From contig CAVZQU010000013.1 in the NCBI GenBank assembly GCA_963777515.1, forward strand, positions 1-64,000: 64,000 bases of DNA, in the 5' to 3' direction. The notes below the pieces were generated by a model. It worked only from the letters and a program-made list of their open reading frames with translations, searched no databases and had not been told where the DNA came from. Within the stretch, counting starts at the first letter, position 1, and the number at the start of each line of letters is the position of its first letter. Shown here piece by piece: positions 37,229-47,675 of this stretch. The position numbers were made by a program, and so were the translations under genes. The stretch is from CAVSWT01 sp963777515. Lineage in GTDB: Bacteria > Bacteroidota > Ignavibacteria > Ignavibacteriales > Ignavibacteriaceae.

Positions 37229-38596
37229 TTATTCAACCGGATGAAGATTTAATTCTTTTAAACCTGAGTAAAGCTCGTCATCAGTAAGTTCGTGATCTAC
37301 AAGTTTTCCGGCAAAGTAATCATTGTAGGCGCTCATATCAAAGTAGCCGTGACCGCTCAAATTAAACAAAATGGTTTTTGAAGTCCCTTCCTGTTTGGCT
37401 TTTTCTGCTTCTCTAATAACTTGTGCAATTCCATGTGTTGATTCCGGCGCAGGGATAATACCTTCTGTTTTAGCAAATTTTACACCGGCTTCGAAACATT
37501 CAAGCTGTTGTAATGCTGCAGCTTCAATAATTTTATCTTTTAAAAGCTGGCTGACAACAGCTCCTGCACCGTGGTATCTTAATCCGCCGGCATGAATTGG
37601 AGCAGGCACAAATGTATGCCCCAAAGTATACATTGGAATTAAAGGGGTAAGTCCAACCGTATCTCCAAAGTCATAACGAAATTCACCTTTTGTTAGTTTG
37701 GGACATGAAGCCGGTTCAACAGCAATTGCTCTAATTTTTTTACCTTCGGTTAAATTATATCTTAGGAATGGAAAAGATATTCCCGCAAAATTAGAACCGC
37801 CGCCGAATGGAGCAATAACTATATCCGGGAAGTCTCCTGCTTTTTCAAATTGCTTAACAGCTTCCAACCCGATTACAGTCTGGTGCATTAAAACATGATT
37901 AAGAACGCTGCCTAAAGAATATTTTGTATCATCACGAGTTGCGGCTCTTTCAACCGCTTCTGAAATTGCGATGCCTAAACTTCCTGGTGAATTGGGATCT
38001 TGTGCTAAAACTTTTTTACCTGATTCAGTAAGATTTGTTGGGGAAGAAAAAACTTTTGCGCCCCAGGTATTCATCATTGATTTACGATAGGGTTTTTGAT
38101 CAAAACTGATTTTTACCATGTAAACTTCAAGATCGATTCCAAATAGCTGGCAAGCAAAAGAAAGAGCGCTTCCCCATTGTCCTGCTCCTGTTTCAGTAGT
38201 TAGTTTTTTAACTCCTTCAGCTTTATTATAATATGCTTGTGCAACGGCTGTATTAGGTTTATGTGAACCGGCAGGGCTTACACCTTCATGCTTATAATAA
38301 ATTTTAGCCGGAGTATCCAATAATTTTTCAAGACTATATGCCCGATAAAGCGGAGTAGGCCGCCACATTTTATAAACCTCTCTAACTTCTTCCGGAATAT
38401 CAATCCATCTTTCTTTTGAAACTTCCTGCTTAATTAATTCCATGGGGAATAATGGGGCAAGATCCTGCGGCCCTATTGGCTGTTTTGTTCCCGGATGCAA
38501 TGGCGGCTGAAGAGGATTAGGCATATCAGCCTGGATATTATACCATTGTTCAGGGATTTCTTTTTCTTCTAAAAGGATTTTTTTTGTCTTTTGCAT
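37229..38596 (-). CDS. trpB: TrpB2-type tryptophan synthase beta chain
   Basis: 455 aa, longer than TrpB1 and typical of TrpB2. It opens EIPEQWYNIQADMPNPLQPP and continues RPTPLYRAYSLEKLLDTPAK. The PLP-binding Lys is in EGVSPAGSHKPNTAVAQAYY. ETGAGQWGSALSFAC holds a Glu in the usual catalytic position, and APFGGGSNFAGISFPF matches the phosphate-binding glycine loop. The enzyme condenses indole and serine to tryptophan in the cytoplasm. No trpA or other trp gene flanks it, as is common for TrpB2, which often acts alone on free indole or as a salvage enzyme. It is intact and seems monocistronic. Confidence 0.93.
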   Translation of the reverse strand: MQKTKKILLEEKEIPEQWYNIQADMPNPLQPPLHPGTKQPIGPQDLAPLFPMELIKQEVSKERWIDIPEEVREVYKMWRPTPLYRAYSLEKLLDTPAKIYYKHEGVSPAGSHKPNTAVAQAYYNKAEGVKKLTTETGAGQWGSALSFACQLFGIDLEVYMVKISFDQKPYRKSMMNTWGAKVFSSPTNLTESGKKVLAQDPNSPGSLGIAISEAVERAATRDDTKYSLGSVLNHVLMHQTVIGLEAVKQFEKAGDFPDIVIAPFGGGSNFAGISFPFLRYNLTEGKKIRAIAVEPASCPKLTKGEFRYDFGDTVGLTPLIPMYTLGHTFVPAPIHAGGLRYHGAGAVVSQLLKDKIIEAAALQQLECFEAGVKFAKTEGIIPAPESTHGIAQVIREAEKAKQEGTSKTILFNLSGHGYFDMSAYNDYFAGKLVDHELTDDELYSGLKELNLHPVE

Positions 38597-39076
38597 AGCT
38601 CTTTTAACTCTCTCTGTTTGTTGTGGGCAACGAAATTAACAATTTAAATTTATAGTTGAAAGATATTTAATGATTTATATAAGATTTTTTTAATAAAAGA
38701 GGATAAAATTGAAAGTAATTTGAATTTATATTAAGATGGCTTATTAAAGCTAATATCACATTGAACAGTTTATAAATAAATTTCAATTGCTTTTAAATCT
38801 ATTTTATGTTTTATTGGTTTTAGATTAATCTTGCTTCATTAAGAGCGATGACATCGTACTCTTGAAGTATAATATTAAATACATGCCAATAACCCTTCTG
38901 AAGCAAATATTCTCTCCAATTTATTTTTAATTAGGTCACTTTCAGATAGTAATTGGTTAATTATTGGTAATGTCTGTTAATCAATATATGGTAGGCAGTT
39001 TTTTCAAATATAAAATCAGTTTTAATCAAGATTAATAATCAAGTTTATATGTATTAATAACATGTAGAGGTTTAAG
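38597..39076. other. Divergent intergenic region
   Basis: 480 bp of AT-rich DNA between trpB (minus) and the BNR-type T9SS gene (plus). Two promoters must be here. I found no T-box, tRNA-like leader, Trp codon run, repeat or ORF. Confidence 0.45.
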
Positions 39077-42042
39077 ATGAAAACAATTTTACTTTTTCTA
39101 ATTGCATTTTCAAGCATAATTTTCTCATGGAATAATCATTGGGAACAAACAAATAGTCCCTATGGAGGTAGAGGGGCTATTATTGATATGGCAATTAATT
39201 CTAAAGGATATATATTCGCCGGCTATGGATTAGACTTAGGAGTATTCAGGTCAACGGACAACGGAAAAAGTTGGGAAGAATGTAATAACGGACTAGCTAA
39301 TTATCTAAGCAAAAGTATTCATTCTATAACAATAAATTCAAAGGATTGCATTTTAATCGAAACTAAAGTAGGTCTTTATAGATCAACGGATGATGGGGAG
39401 CAGTGGAATTGGGTTAGAAATGTACCTGGGTCACCAAATTTTGATCCTCTAACATCAAATTCACGTGGGGATTTTTTTGGTGTTGGTCATATTTTTGGTG
39501 CGGCACATCATAGTATTTATCGCTCAACTGATAATGGAGATACATGGATAGATATTACTAATGGGTTACCGCTTGATAACAATTTTGGAGGAATTGCAGT
39601 CAATTCAAAGGATGATATTATTATAGGTTTGAGTAATAAAGGAATTTTCAAGTCTACAAATAACGGCGATATCTGGATAAATATTAATAATGGCTTTGCA
39701 GGTTATGACAGTACTTCTTTACAAATCGATGCTATTGGAATTAATTCGAAAGACCAAATTTTTGTCGGAGCTAGATATAATTCATCAGGTGAAAGAGCCG
39801 TTGTATTAAAATCTGCTAATAACGGAAGTATCTGGACTTCATCAAAATTGAGCACTCTGGGCGATCATGTGATAACCTTTGCATTTAATTCAAAAGATAT
39901 AGTATTTCTTGGAGCTACAAATGGGGCATATCGTTCAATAGATGGAGGTGAAAATTGGACTGAATTAAATAATAATGGAATTAGTAAAGTTTATAAAGAA
40001 AAATATCCGGTATTTGGTATTGTAATAAATTTAAGCGATGATATTTTTGCAGGAAATCAAAAGGGAGTTTTAAATTAGAAAATAATGGGGACGATTGGAA
40101 ACTGATTGGAGTATCCCATAGTAGCTGCAATCTTATAACAGTAAATTCAGTTGATAATATTTTTGGAGCCTTTGATATAGCAGGATTATACCGCTCTACA
40201 AATAATGGTCTCAATTGGACTATGGTAAATGATGCAAATATTGCTGCAGCAACCTCCAATAAATTAGGCTATATTTTTTTTGGAACCGGTTTAGGAGGTA
40301 ATCTTGATAATAATTATAAAAGTGGAATTTTTCTTTCTACAGATAATGGGGATAGCTGGACAGAAATTTATCATTATTCCATTTCACAAAACGATTCAAT
40401 TCGGGAATATCAATCTACTGGTTCTATAGCTGTAAGCTCAAATGGACACATTTTTTCAGGGATAAATGATTATGAATATCAATATTTTGACGGTTTTGTT
40501 TCTATTGCTTTTCTGAACGCAAATGTTATCAAATCTACAGATAATGGAGTTACCTGGATAACAACTAATATTAATGTTGGAAAAAATAATGAGATTATAA
40601 GCATGGCAATTAATTCAAACGGTGTAATTTTTGTCGGAACAAATCAAGGAGGAATATATCGCTCTAGTGATGAGGGAACAAATTGGACTAATATAAATAA
40701 TGGATTTGGAACTAATAATGCAAATGTAAATAGCATTGCAATTAATTCCAATGATGATATTTATGTTAATGTACAGGATGAAGGAGGCTTATATCCTACT
40801 ATCTATAAATCGACAGATAATGGTGACAATTGGAATTCAACAGGGTTTACAAGTGGTTATGATGGTTATATTAAAAATCTAACCATTAATTCTAAAGATT
40901 ATGTATTAGCAAGTACTAAATTTGGAATTTATCAGTCAACAGATGGCGGTGATAAATGGACTGCCATGAATAATGGATTTGATAATTATTATAATTTGGT
41001 AAACTTTATAGCCGTTAATTCAAAGGATTACCTATTCGCAGGAACAAAAAATGGGGTTTATAGAAGGCGCAATACGAATACTGATACTATTAGTGTTCCT
41101 ACAACAATCTCGCTTGTCCCACCTGCAGTTAATATTGGTGATAGTGTGGATGTATCTGTAAAAGCAGAAAATTTTAATAATGTTGGAACGATAACTTTAA
41201 AAATAAAATATAACCCGAATTATTTAGAATGGAGCAGGGCAGTTAATTGCAATAACCAGTTAAACAATGTTTCTGCAGAAGATAAAAATGATACAATTAC
41301 AATTATCTGGAATGGAACAAGTGGAATTAATTTTGTCGATAATAAGCTTTTGGATTTAAGATTTCTATTAAAGGACGGATTTCCTGAAGCAAATTTTCTT
41401 TATAATGAATGTGAAATTAAAGATGTGAATGGAAAAGTTATCCAAACATATTTTGGATCTGGTAATCTTCCAGTTGAACTGACATCATTTTCTGCAAATG
41501 AGAATGGGGAAAAGGTTTTGTTAAAATGGTCTACTGCAACAGAAATAAATAACAAAGGTTTTGAAGTACAGAGGAAAAATTCTGACGCAAATGAGAAGGA
41601 TTTGACATGGGAAGCAGTCGGATTTGTAAATGGTAACGGAACTACTACAGAGAAAAAATATTATTCATTTATTGACAAAAGTGTTTCAAGCGGAAAGTAT
41701 TTATATAGATTAAAACAAATAGATTTCGATGGAACTTTTACTTATTCAAAAGAAGTTGAAATCAATTTCGCTGTGCCTTTAACATTCAGCCTATCACAGA
41801 ATTATCCTAATCCATTTAATCCCTCAACTACAATAAAATACTCATTGCCAGAGGATAGTAATGTAAAATTAACCTTAATAAATTCACTTGGAGAAAAGGT
41901 TATGGATTTAGTAAACGGGAATGTAAATGCCGGAAATCATGAGGTTAGACTTAATGGTTCAAATTTAGCCAGCGGAATATATTTTTACAGATTGCAAACT
42001 GGAAAATATACTTCAGTTAAAAAATTAATTTTGCTGAAATAA
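39077..42042 (+). CDS. BNR-repeat secreted protein with cohesin-like region and T9SS sorting domain, frameshifted
   Basis: The segments 39077-40078 and 40222-42042 are one gene. After GNQKGV the frame ends, but the next frame continues from about 40072 as KLENNGDDWKLIGVSHSSCN and joins the second segment. Adding one T to the run at 40068-40071 restores it (GVFKLENN). Total is about 988 aa. The signal peptide is MKTILLFLIAFSSIIFSW. It has about 12 propeller repeats with the pattern INSKDxIFxGxxxGIYRSTD then NGDxWxxINNG. Next is a cohesin-type segment (PPAVNIGDSVDVSVKAENFN, NVGTITLKIKYNPNYLEW), then a FlgD/FN3-like segment (LPVELTSFSANENGEKVLLK) and the sorting domain (SQNYPNPFNPSTTIKYSLP, SGIYFYRLQTGKY, KKLILLK). 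Confidence 0.87.
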
Positions 42043-42066
42043 GAAGTTAAATTTTATCTATTAGAA

Positions 42067-42094
42067 GTAGGAACTTCATTAATGAAGTTCCTAC
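42067..42094. repeat. 28-bp perfect GTAG-type palindrome, intergenic
   Basis: The ends are GTAGGAAC and GTTCCTAC around the core TTCATTAATGAA, a perfect dyad with no loop. It lies between two convergent genes (stops at 42042 and 42111) and could also act as a bidirectional terminator-like hairpin. Confidence 0.88.
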
Positions 42095-42110
42095 TCAAAT
42101 ACTAATTTGA

Positions 42111-42806
42111 CTAATCACCTTTTCTCACACTAGAACCGCCGCTTGAATGCGAACTGACTGAATTTGCATTGCCGTAATATACTATGCTTGAGCCCCCGCT
42201 TTGATCAGAAGATAAATTTCCATTCATGTTTACAGTAAGTTCAGAGCCACCGGAAAATTCGGCATTAACATCTTTAACAGAAAAATCTTTTAATTTAAAT
42301 TCACTTCCGCCTGAACCATCAACATTTAAATTATCACCACTGCCGGATAGTTTTGTTGTTCCCCCGCCGGAAGAGCTAAGAGAGATATCCCCGCATTTTA
42401 AATTACCATTTAGCTGGGCGCCTCCTGATAATTCGCATTCAAATTCTTTGGAAGAAATATTCATATCAATATTTGCTTCTGCGCCGCCGCTTAAATCCAA
42501 ACCTGTTAAAGCCGGCATTTTGATTGTTATATCAATATCACCTCTTTTTCTATATGAGTTTTTGTCGATATAAAATTTTAGAGAAGAGCCGTGTTTTTCA
42601 ACCTTTAGATATTCAAAGTCTTTTTGATCTGCTTCAACTTCAATGTAATAATTATCCGATTGAGTTATTTTAAGTTCCATTCCCCAGCCAGCTTCAACTT
42701 TTGTGAAATCTCTATAGTCATATTTTTTTGATTGTTGTGCCGAAGCTGAATTGCTTATTAACAAACAAATAAAAAGAGCAATTATAAAAGTGAAATATTT
42801 TTTCAT
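42111..42806 (-). CDS. Head-GIN (DUF2807) putative adhesin
   Basis: 231 aa. The signal peptide ends SNSASAQ. The start of the domain is YRDFTKVEAGWGMELKITQS. The rest is a beta-helix-like series with repeating SGGA/SGGS turns (LTGLDLSGGAEANIDM, CELSGGAQLNGNLKCG, SSSGGGTTKLSGSG, DGSGGSEFKLKDF, EFSGGSELTVNMNG, SSGGSSVRKGD). This is the classic head-GIN/DUF2807 fold of Bacteroidota secreted proteins. GGAGA precedes the ATG at 42804-42806. It is periplasmic or surface-exposed with unknown partner. The serine-glycine-rich tail may be flexible. Confidence 0.85.
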   Translation of the reverse strand: MKKYFTFIIALFICLLISNSASAQQSKKYDYRDFTKVEAGWGMELKITQSDNYYIEVEADQKDFEYLKVEKHGSSLKFYIDKNSYRKRGDIDITIKMPALTGLDLSGGAEANIDMNISSKEFECELSGGAQLNGNLKCGDISLSSSGGGTTKLSGSGDNLNVDGSGGSEFKLKDFSVKDVNAEFSGGSELTVNMNGNLSSDQSGGSSIVYYGNANSVSSHSSGGSSVRKGD

Positions 42807-42920
42807 GGAAATCTCCTTTAAATATTTTTGCTAATTCCATTATTAGACCATGCAATTAATAAAATGGTTGGTAGAGGATTTTAATTAATAATAAAATTAT
42901 TCAATATGGGTTTTTATTAG

Positions 42921-44261
42921 TTAAAAAATATCTCCACGTTTAAATCCCCAGGCACTTATTAAATTAATTATTACTGCCATTAAAATTAAAACCCCGATTA
43001 TTGGCAGAAGCTGTATTAAATTAGCGCCGCGCCAAAGTACTTGAAGAAATCCTTCCATCGACCAGTAAACAAGAGTAAGCTTACTTAATGTTTGGATGAA
43101 CGGGGGAAGAATAAAAGTAGGAAACCACGCACCGCCGATAGCACTCATTGTTAAAATTAAAAAAGTGCTAAGACCTCTGTTTTGTGATGGAGTTTTACTT
43201 AAGGAAGCCAGCATCATTCCAAATGCTGTACTTGCAGCTGATGCAGCTATACATATAATTACCAGGTTTACAAAATTTGAAAATATGTCTATACCGAAAA
43301 ATAAATACCCTGTAAAAAACAAAGTTATTAATTGAATGATTCCGAGAGAAATATTGTAAAGATATTTGCTCCAAAGAATGTGAATTTTTGAAACCGGCGA
43401 AGATAAAATTCTTAAAGTTACGCCCATCTGTTTTTCTTCAAATAAAGATGCGCCGGAAGCAGTAATACCGAAAAGCAAAAACATAATTGCCCAGCCGCCG
43501 ACACTTCTTGTTGCGCCGGGATTGTTTACTTGTTTTCCTACAAGCTGTTCTTTATCAAGCTTTACAATATTGTTAAAAAAGTTTGAAGCTTTATTTCCGG
43601 AATCGGCCACAGTGTGGGAAGACGAATCGCTCATAGTTGAATCATTAAAAGCATACGTCATTGAATGTAAAATTTTTGAAGTATCAACATCAAAATATTG
43701 GCTAACAAGTGTTGCCATTTTTCTATTGAAAGTTTTTCCTTTTAGCTTGCCAAGATATTCTTCGGACCGATGCATCATGCTGCTGTTAAATATTTCGGGA
43801 ATCTGCGACATTACAGTTTGCTGAAGCAACCCTTGAGTAATTTGAGATTCCATTTCATTCTTAGGATCAAAGTAATATTTTAATTTTAGTCCGAATGAAG
43901 TGTCTGTATATGCATCTTTTGGAATTACAAGTGCGGAAGAAGCTTTCCCTGTTCTTACAAATTCTTTAATCGAAGTTGTATCAAATTTAACTTCTTTTCC
44001 TTCATCATTTTTATACGTTTTAATTAGGGTAAATGTTTTTGTGGTATCTAAAGTTGATTCTATTTTCTTTCCAATCTTTGAATTGCTGTTATTAAGAAAT
44101 GCAAGTCTAATTCCACTTGCACTGCCGCTTGATGCTCCTCCGAATATGGAACCGAAAAGAAGAATTAAAGCAGCGGGAATTAGAAATGTTAATGCAACAG
44201 CTACTTTGTCGTTCCAGAAAAGGATGTATTCTTTTTTAATTAAGCTTAAAACTACTTTCAA
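42921..44261 (-). CDS. ABC-2 type exporter permease
   Basis: 446 aa beginning with a TTG start (44259-44261) preceded by GGGAGGAG. One N-terminal helix (DKVAVALTFLIPAALILLFG) is followed by a large extracytoplasmic domain (about residues 50-245), then five C-terminal helices (GWAIMFLLFGITASGASLFE, LSTFLILTMSAIGGAWFPTF, LLPIIGVLILMAVIINLISA). This is the NatB/YhaP-like ABC2_membrane_3 topology. EEKQMGVTLRILSSPVSK is the conserved cytoplasmic loop motif of the family. It pairs with the ATPase encoded upstream (44316-45176) to export a drug, lipid or ion. The substrate is not readable. Confidence 0.87.
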   Translation of the reverse strand: MKVVLSLIKKEYILFWNDKVAVALTFLIPAALILLFGSIFGGASSGSASGIRLAFLNNSNSKIGKKIESTLDTTKTFTLIKTYKNDEGKEVKFDTTSIKEFVRTGKASSALVIPKDAYTDTSFGLKLKYYFDPKNEMESQITQGLLQQTVMSQIPEIFNSSMMHRSEEYLGKLKGKTFNRKMATLVSQYFDVDTSKILHSMTYAFNDSTMSDSSSHTVADSGNKASNFFNNIVKLDKEQLVGKQVNNPGATRSVGGWAIMFLLFGITASGASLFEEKQMGVTLRILSSPVSKIHILWSKYLYNISLGIIQLITLFFTGYLFFGIDIFSNFVNLVIICIAASAASTAFGMMLASLSKTPSQNRGLSTFLILTMSAIGGAWFPTFILPPFIQTLSKLTLVYWSMEGFLQVLWRGANLIQLLPIIGVLILMAVIINLISAWGFKRGDIF

Positions 44262-44270
44262 TCCCTTAAT

Positions 44271-44278
44271 CTCCTCCC
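44271..44278 (-). promoter_or_regulatory. Ribosome binding site supporting a TTG start
   Basis: GGGAGGAG on the minus strand, nine bases before TTG at 44259-44261. It supports a non-ATG start for the exporter permease, since the reading frame has no better upstream start. Confidence 0.6.
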
Positions 44279-44315
44279 GGTCAAATGAAGAAATAAAAGT
44301 TCAAGTGAAGGCTTA

Positions 44316-45176
44316 TTAATATTTAATAGATGAATAGTTGATATTATTTTTTTCAACTTCATTAAAAAATTCAGATAACTTAAATCCATCTGTTGGCTTA
44401 AGTTCAAACTTTTCTTCTTCATCAATTAATTCCCCAAAAGTTTTGAATATATTTTTATTCTTTTCGGTAACTTGATTTTTATTTATTGAAATTGTCTGAT
44501 TGAATTCGAGTTCTTCCAGTAATTGCTGTAGAGTTCCCGAAGAAATAATTTTACCAAAATCAATAATTGCAATTTTACTGCAGAGCCTTTCCGCTTCTTC
44601 CATATAATGAGTTGTATAAATAATCGTTTTGCCGTCATCATTAAGTTTTTCAAGATATTCAAAAATTGCATTGCGAGATTGTGGATCAATACCAACAGTG
44701 GGTTCATCACATAAAATTATTCTTGGATCATGTAGAATTGATGCTGCTAAATTTAATCTTCGTTTCATGCCGCCGGAAAAGTTTTTTACTTTATCCTTTT
44801 TCCTTTCAAAAAGTCCAACCATATTTAGCTTTTCAGCTATGTTGTATTGAAGAGTTTTTTTCGGCAGACCAAACAGCGACCCAAAGATTTCCATATTTTC
44901 CTGCGCAGATATATCATCATAAAGAGCAAGTGACTGCGGCACGAGTCCAATCTTTTTTCTTATCTCAAGATTATCGGTTGATATTTTTTCATTGTCGATT
45001 AAAATTTCTCCGGAGTCTACGTTGAGGTAGCCGATTAATATGTTCATCAATGTTGATTTGCCTGCGCCGTTTGGGCCAAGCAAGCCGAAGAATTCTTTTT
45101 CTTTTATATCCAGTGAAATATTATCGAGTGCAGTTACCTCAGAGAATTTTTTTGTAATGTTTTTAATAGATATCAT
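44316..45176 (-). CDS. ABC exporter ATPase subunit
   Basis: 286 aa. Walker A GLLGPNGAGKSTLMNILIG, Q-loop region KKIGLVPQSLALYDDISAQE, signature NFSGGMKRRLNLAASI, Walker B RIILCDEPTVGIDP and H-switch TIIYTTHYMEEAERL are all present. The C-terminal 70 residues form a regulatory extension. It belongs to the CcmA/NatA-like drug and multidrug exporter branch. It is encoded just upstream of its permease, with 54 bases between, on the same strand, giving a two-gene operon. It sits on the cytoplasmic face of the inner membrane. Confidence 0.95.
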   Translation of the reverse strand: MISIKNITKKFSEVTALDNISLDIKEKEFFGLLGPNGAGKSTLMNILIGYLNVDSGEILIDNEKISTDNLEIRKKIGLVPQSLALYDDISAQENMEIFGSLFGLPKKTLQYNIAEKLNMVGLFERKKDKVKNFSGGMKRRLNLAASILHDPRIILCDEPTVGIDPQSRNAIFEYLEKLNDDGKTIIYTTHYMEEAERLCSKIAIIDFGKIISSGTLQQLLEELEFNQTISINKNQVTEKNKNIFKTFGELIDEEEKFELKPTDGFKLSEFFNEVEKNNINYSSIKY

Positions 45177-45239
45177 TTAGGTTTAGCTGCAAGTTTGTTG
45201 AAAAGGATGAATTGAAACTAAAAGACAATCTATTTAAAT

Positions 45240-45280
45240 ACAATAGTTATTTGATGAACGGTACTTATAATAACTATTGT
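45240..45280. repeat. 12-bp inverted repeat upstream of the ABC exporter operon
   Basis: ACAATAGTTATT (45240-45251) and AATAACTATTGT (45269-45280) are perfect complements around a 17-base spacer. It lies 64 bases before the ATPase start codon and 33 bases after the POT-like transporter stop (minus strand). It is either an operator for the exporter or a weak AT-rich terminator of the transporter transcript. Confidence 0.5.
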
Positions 45281-45312
45281 AAAGGATTTGACTTAGTTTC
45301 AAGTCTTAATTA

Positions 45313-46640
45313 TTAATCTAAAGTTTGAAGTAATTTTTCTTTTTTATCAAAAACCCATCTATAAATTAATAATGCAATTGCTGCTGTTAATCCTATTGCA
45401 GCAAAATAATACCATATATAATGTGAATGATCATACGCATGAATTAATTGTTCTGAAGTTAATGTAAGTGGATCGGGGGCATAGGCAGTTAATAAATATC
45501 CTGAGATTCCAAACCCAAGAACAGAAGATAAGAATGAATGTAAATGACTAAATCCTAAGTATAATCCTTCTTCTCCTTTTGTTGCTTGAAGTGAAAAGTA
45601 TTCCAAATAACGCGGGGAGATAAAACATTCAGCAATGCCTTGTACAATAATTCCGGCAATCATCATTACTGTAACTGGGATGTGCAGAAAATAATCCTAA
45701 ATATAGAAACAGATTGGCCGGTTATTGATTCTAATATTGGACTTGATGCCATTAGTAAAGCTGATATAGGCATTAAAAACATGCCCACACTCATTGAAGA
45801 AACAGCGCGAACGTTTTTCATTAAGTTTGTTATAAATACCACGGAAATCATTACTACAAATGGATTAACATTTGCAATCCATTCCGGAGAAGCATGTTCG
45901 CCCACGGTTCTTAAAACATACTTGGGCATAGTAGCATATAGCTGATGTTGTATTATCCAAAATCCAGTTACTATAATTATTAGTAACAGAAGTTTAACAT
46001 TTGTTACAACTTTTATTAATCCGTTCCACGCTGCTTTAAATGATTTTCCTTCACCGTCAATATTTACATTCTTATAAAAAAAATAAACAACTATAAGGGC
46101 AACTAAAGTCATAAAAGCTGCATAAAAGTTAATTGACTCCAATCCCCAGTAAATACGTAATGGATATGCAAATGTTTTTCCTAAAAAGGCCCCAACATTT
46201 ACAAGTCCATAAAAAATAGAATATCCTTTTGCTCTTGTTGATTCATCTGTTGTTTTAGCAACTGTACCAGTTATAATTGATTTAATAAATGAACCGCCAA
46301 ACATTAAAACAACTAATGCTGGAAGAACTGTTACTTTATACGGTAATGCCCCAAGGGTAAAGTATCCGATTGTTAATAGAGTGAAGGCTAGTATAATTGC
46401 CTTACGAAAACCAATTTTATCTGCAAAGGCGCCGGTAAATGGCGGAAGAAAATAAATTCCTGCTGCAAACACTCCACCTATCCATCCGGCATCTATATCA
46501 CTAAATCCTACAACCCTGGAAAGATATAAAGTGATTGCTATAAATACTGCATAATATGCTGCGCGTTCAAATAGTTCTACAGTGTTTGCTGTCCAAAAAG
46601 CTTTTGGAAAATTCCATTTTTGTTTATCGGATATATTCAA
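45313..46640 (-). CDS. POT/MFS-family transporter, frameshifted
   Basis: The segment 45666-46640 carries the N-terminal nine or so helices with VELFERAAYYAVFIAITLYL, which matches the ExxERxxYY proton-coupling motif of proton-dependent oligopeptide transporters, and FADKIGFRKAI, the MFS loop-2/3 motif. The segment 45313-45666 carries the last helices (MMIAGIIVQGIAECFISPRY, YIWYYFAAIGLTAAIALLIY). Adding one C to the CCC run (plus-strand GGG at 45677-45679) joins them as FCTSPVTVMMIAG. Joined length is about 442 aa. It should import peptides or related small molecules with protons across the inner membrane. Confidence 0.85.
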
Positions 46641-46775
46641 AGCGGTTCCCTTATTTATTTCTTAAAGAATTTAATATTTCTTTTGCTATGTTTGAAATTT
46701 AATTTCCTCTAAATTAGGAAAAAATTTAATCTAAATGTATTAGCAGTTTTATTTTTTAGTTATAATTTTAGTTGA

Positions 46776-47675
46776 ATGCAAAAAGAAAATTTTAAAGCAT
46801 ATGCTGCGTGGATTGCTATATGCATAATTTGGGGGACTACTTATTTAGCAATAAGAGTTGGGGTTAGCCATTTACCTCCCATGCTTTTTGCAGGATTAAG
46901 ATGGTTAATAGCCGGGAGTGTGCTTCTCATCTATTTTAAAATTAAAAAAGTGAAATTACCGAGAGGAAAAGATTTTTTAAATCTTTCAATTGTTGGATTA
47001 GCTTTAATTGGATGCGGCAATGGATTGGTTGTTACGGCAGAAAAATTTGTTCCTAGTGGAATCACAGCTTTATTCCTAACAACACTCCCATTCTGGATGG
47101 TTGGTGGAGAAGCAATATCTGGACTCGGACAAAAATTGAATTTAAAAATTATAGTTGGGCTATTATTCGGTTTGGCGGGAGCAGTTTTAATTTTTAGCCA
47201 TGATATAGAAAATTTTTTTAATCCATCTTATCTAATAGGTATGCTTTGTTTGACTGGTTCTGTAATATGCTGGTCATTTGGTTCGATATACTCAAAATAC
47301 AAAAAAGTAAGTGTCCCTTTATTTGTTGGCTCGTCAGTTCAAATGTTTGTCGCAGGGCTTGCTCAAACAACAGTAGGCCTTTTATTAGGTGAGGCAGCAA
47401 AATTTCATTTCAACTACGAAAGCTTATTAGCATTTTCTTACTTATTAATAATGGGTTCATTAATTGGATATGGATCTTATATCTATGCTATTGCACATTT
47501 ACCATTGTCGTTGGTTTCAACGTATGCATATATAAATCCAATTATTGCACTGTTTTTAGGCTGGCTAATTCTTAATGAACAAATAACAATAACAATAATA
47601 ATTGCGGCTGTAATAATTTTTATTGGGGTAATAATTGTAAAGCAAGGGGTTAAAATAGTAAAAAATCCTGGTTAG
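46776..47675 (+). CDS. EamA/DMT-family transporter
   Basis: 299 aa with ten hydrophobic helices in two EamA halves. The N-terminal half starts AYAAWIAICIIWGTTYLAIR and contains PPMLFAGLRWLIAGSVLLIY. The second half starts GMLCLTGSVICWSFGSIYSK and contains LVSTYAYINPIIALFLGWLI, the usual second-half proline motif. It is an inner-membrane drug/metabolite transporter, typically exporting amino acids or related metabolites. It diverges from the POT-like gene, with 135 bases between the starts. Intact. Confidence 0.92.
   Translation: MQKENFKAYAAWIAICIIWGTTYLAIRVGVSHLPPMLFAGLRWLIAGSVLLIYFKIKKVKLPRGKDFLNLSIVGLALIGCGNGLVVTAEKFVPSGITALFLTTLPFWMVGGEAISGLGQKLNLKIIVGLLFGLAGAVLIFSHDIENFFNPSYLIGMLCLTGSVICWSFGSIYSKYKKVSVPLFVGSSVQMFVAGLAQTTVGLLLGEAAKFHFNYESLLAFSYLLIMGSLIGYGSYIYAIAHLPLSLVSTYAYINPIIALFLGWLILNEQITITIIIAAVIIFIGVIIVKQGVKIVKNPG

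Noticed and set aside
38597..39076. Tryptophan leader or T-box ahead of the TrpB gene
   Set aside because: No Trp-rich leader ORF, specifier stem or antiterminator-like hairpin could be seen.
39077..42042. Regular repeats suggesting a CRISPR-like or satellite array
   Set aside because: The periodicity is at protein level (propeller repeats of unequal length); there are no identical direct repeats with unique spacers.
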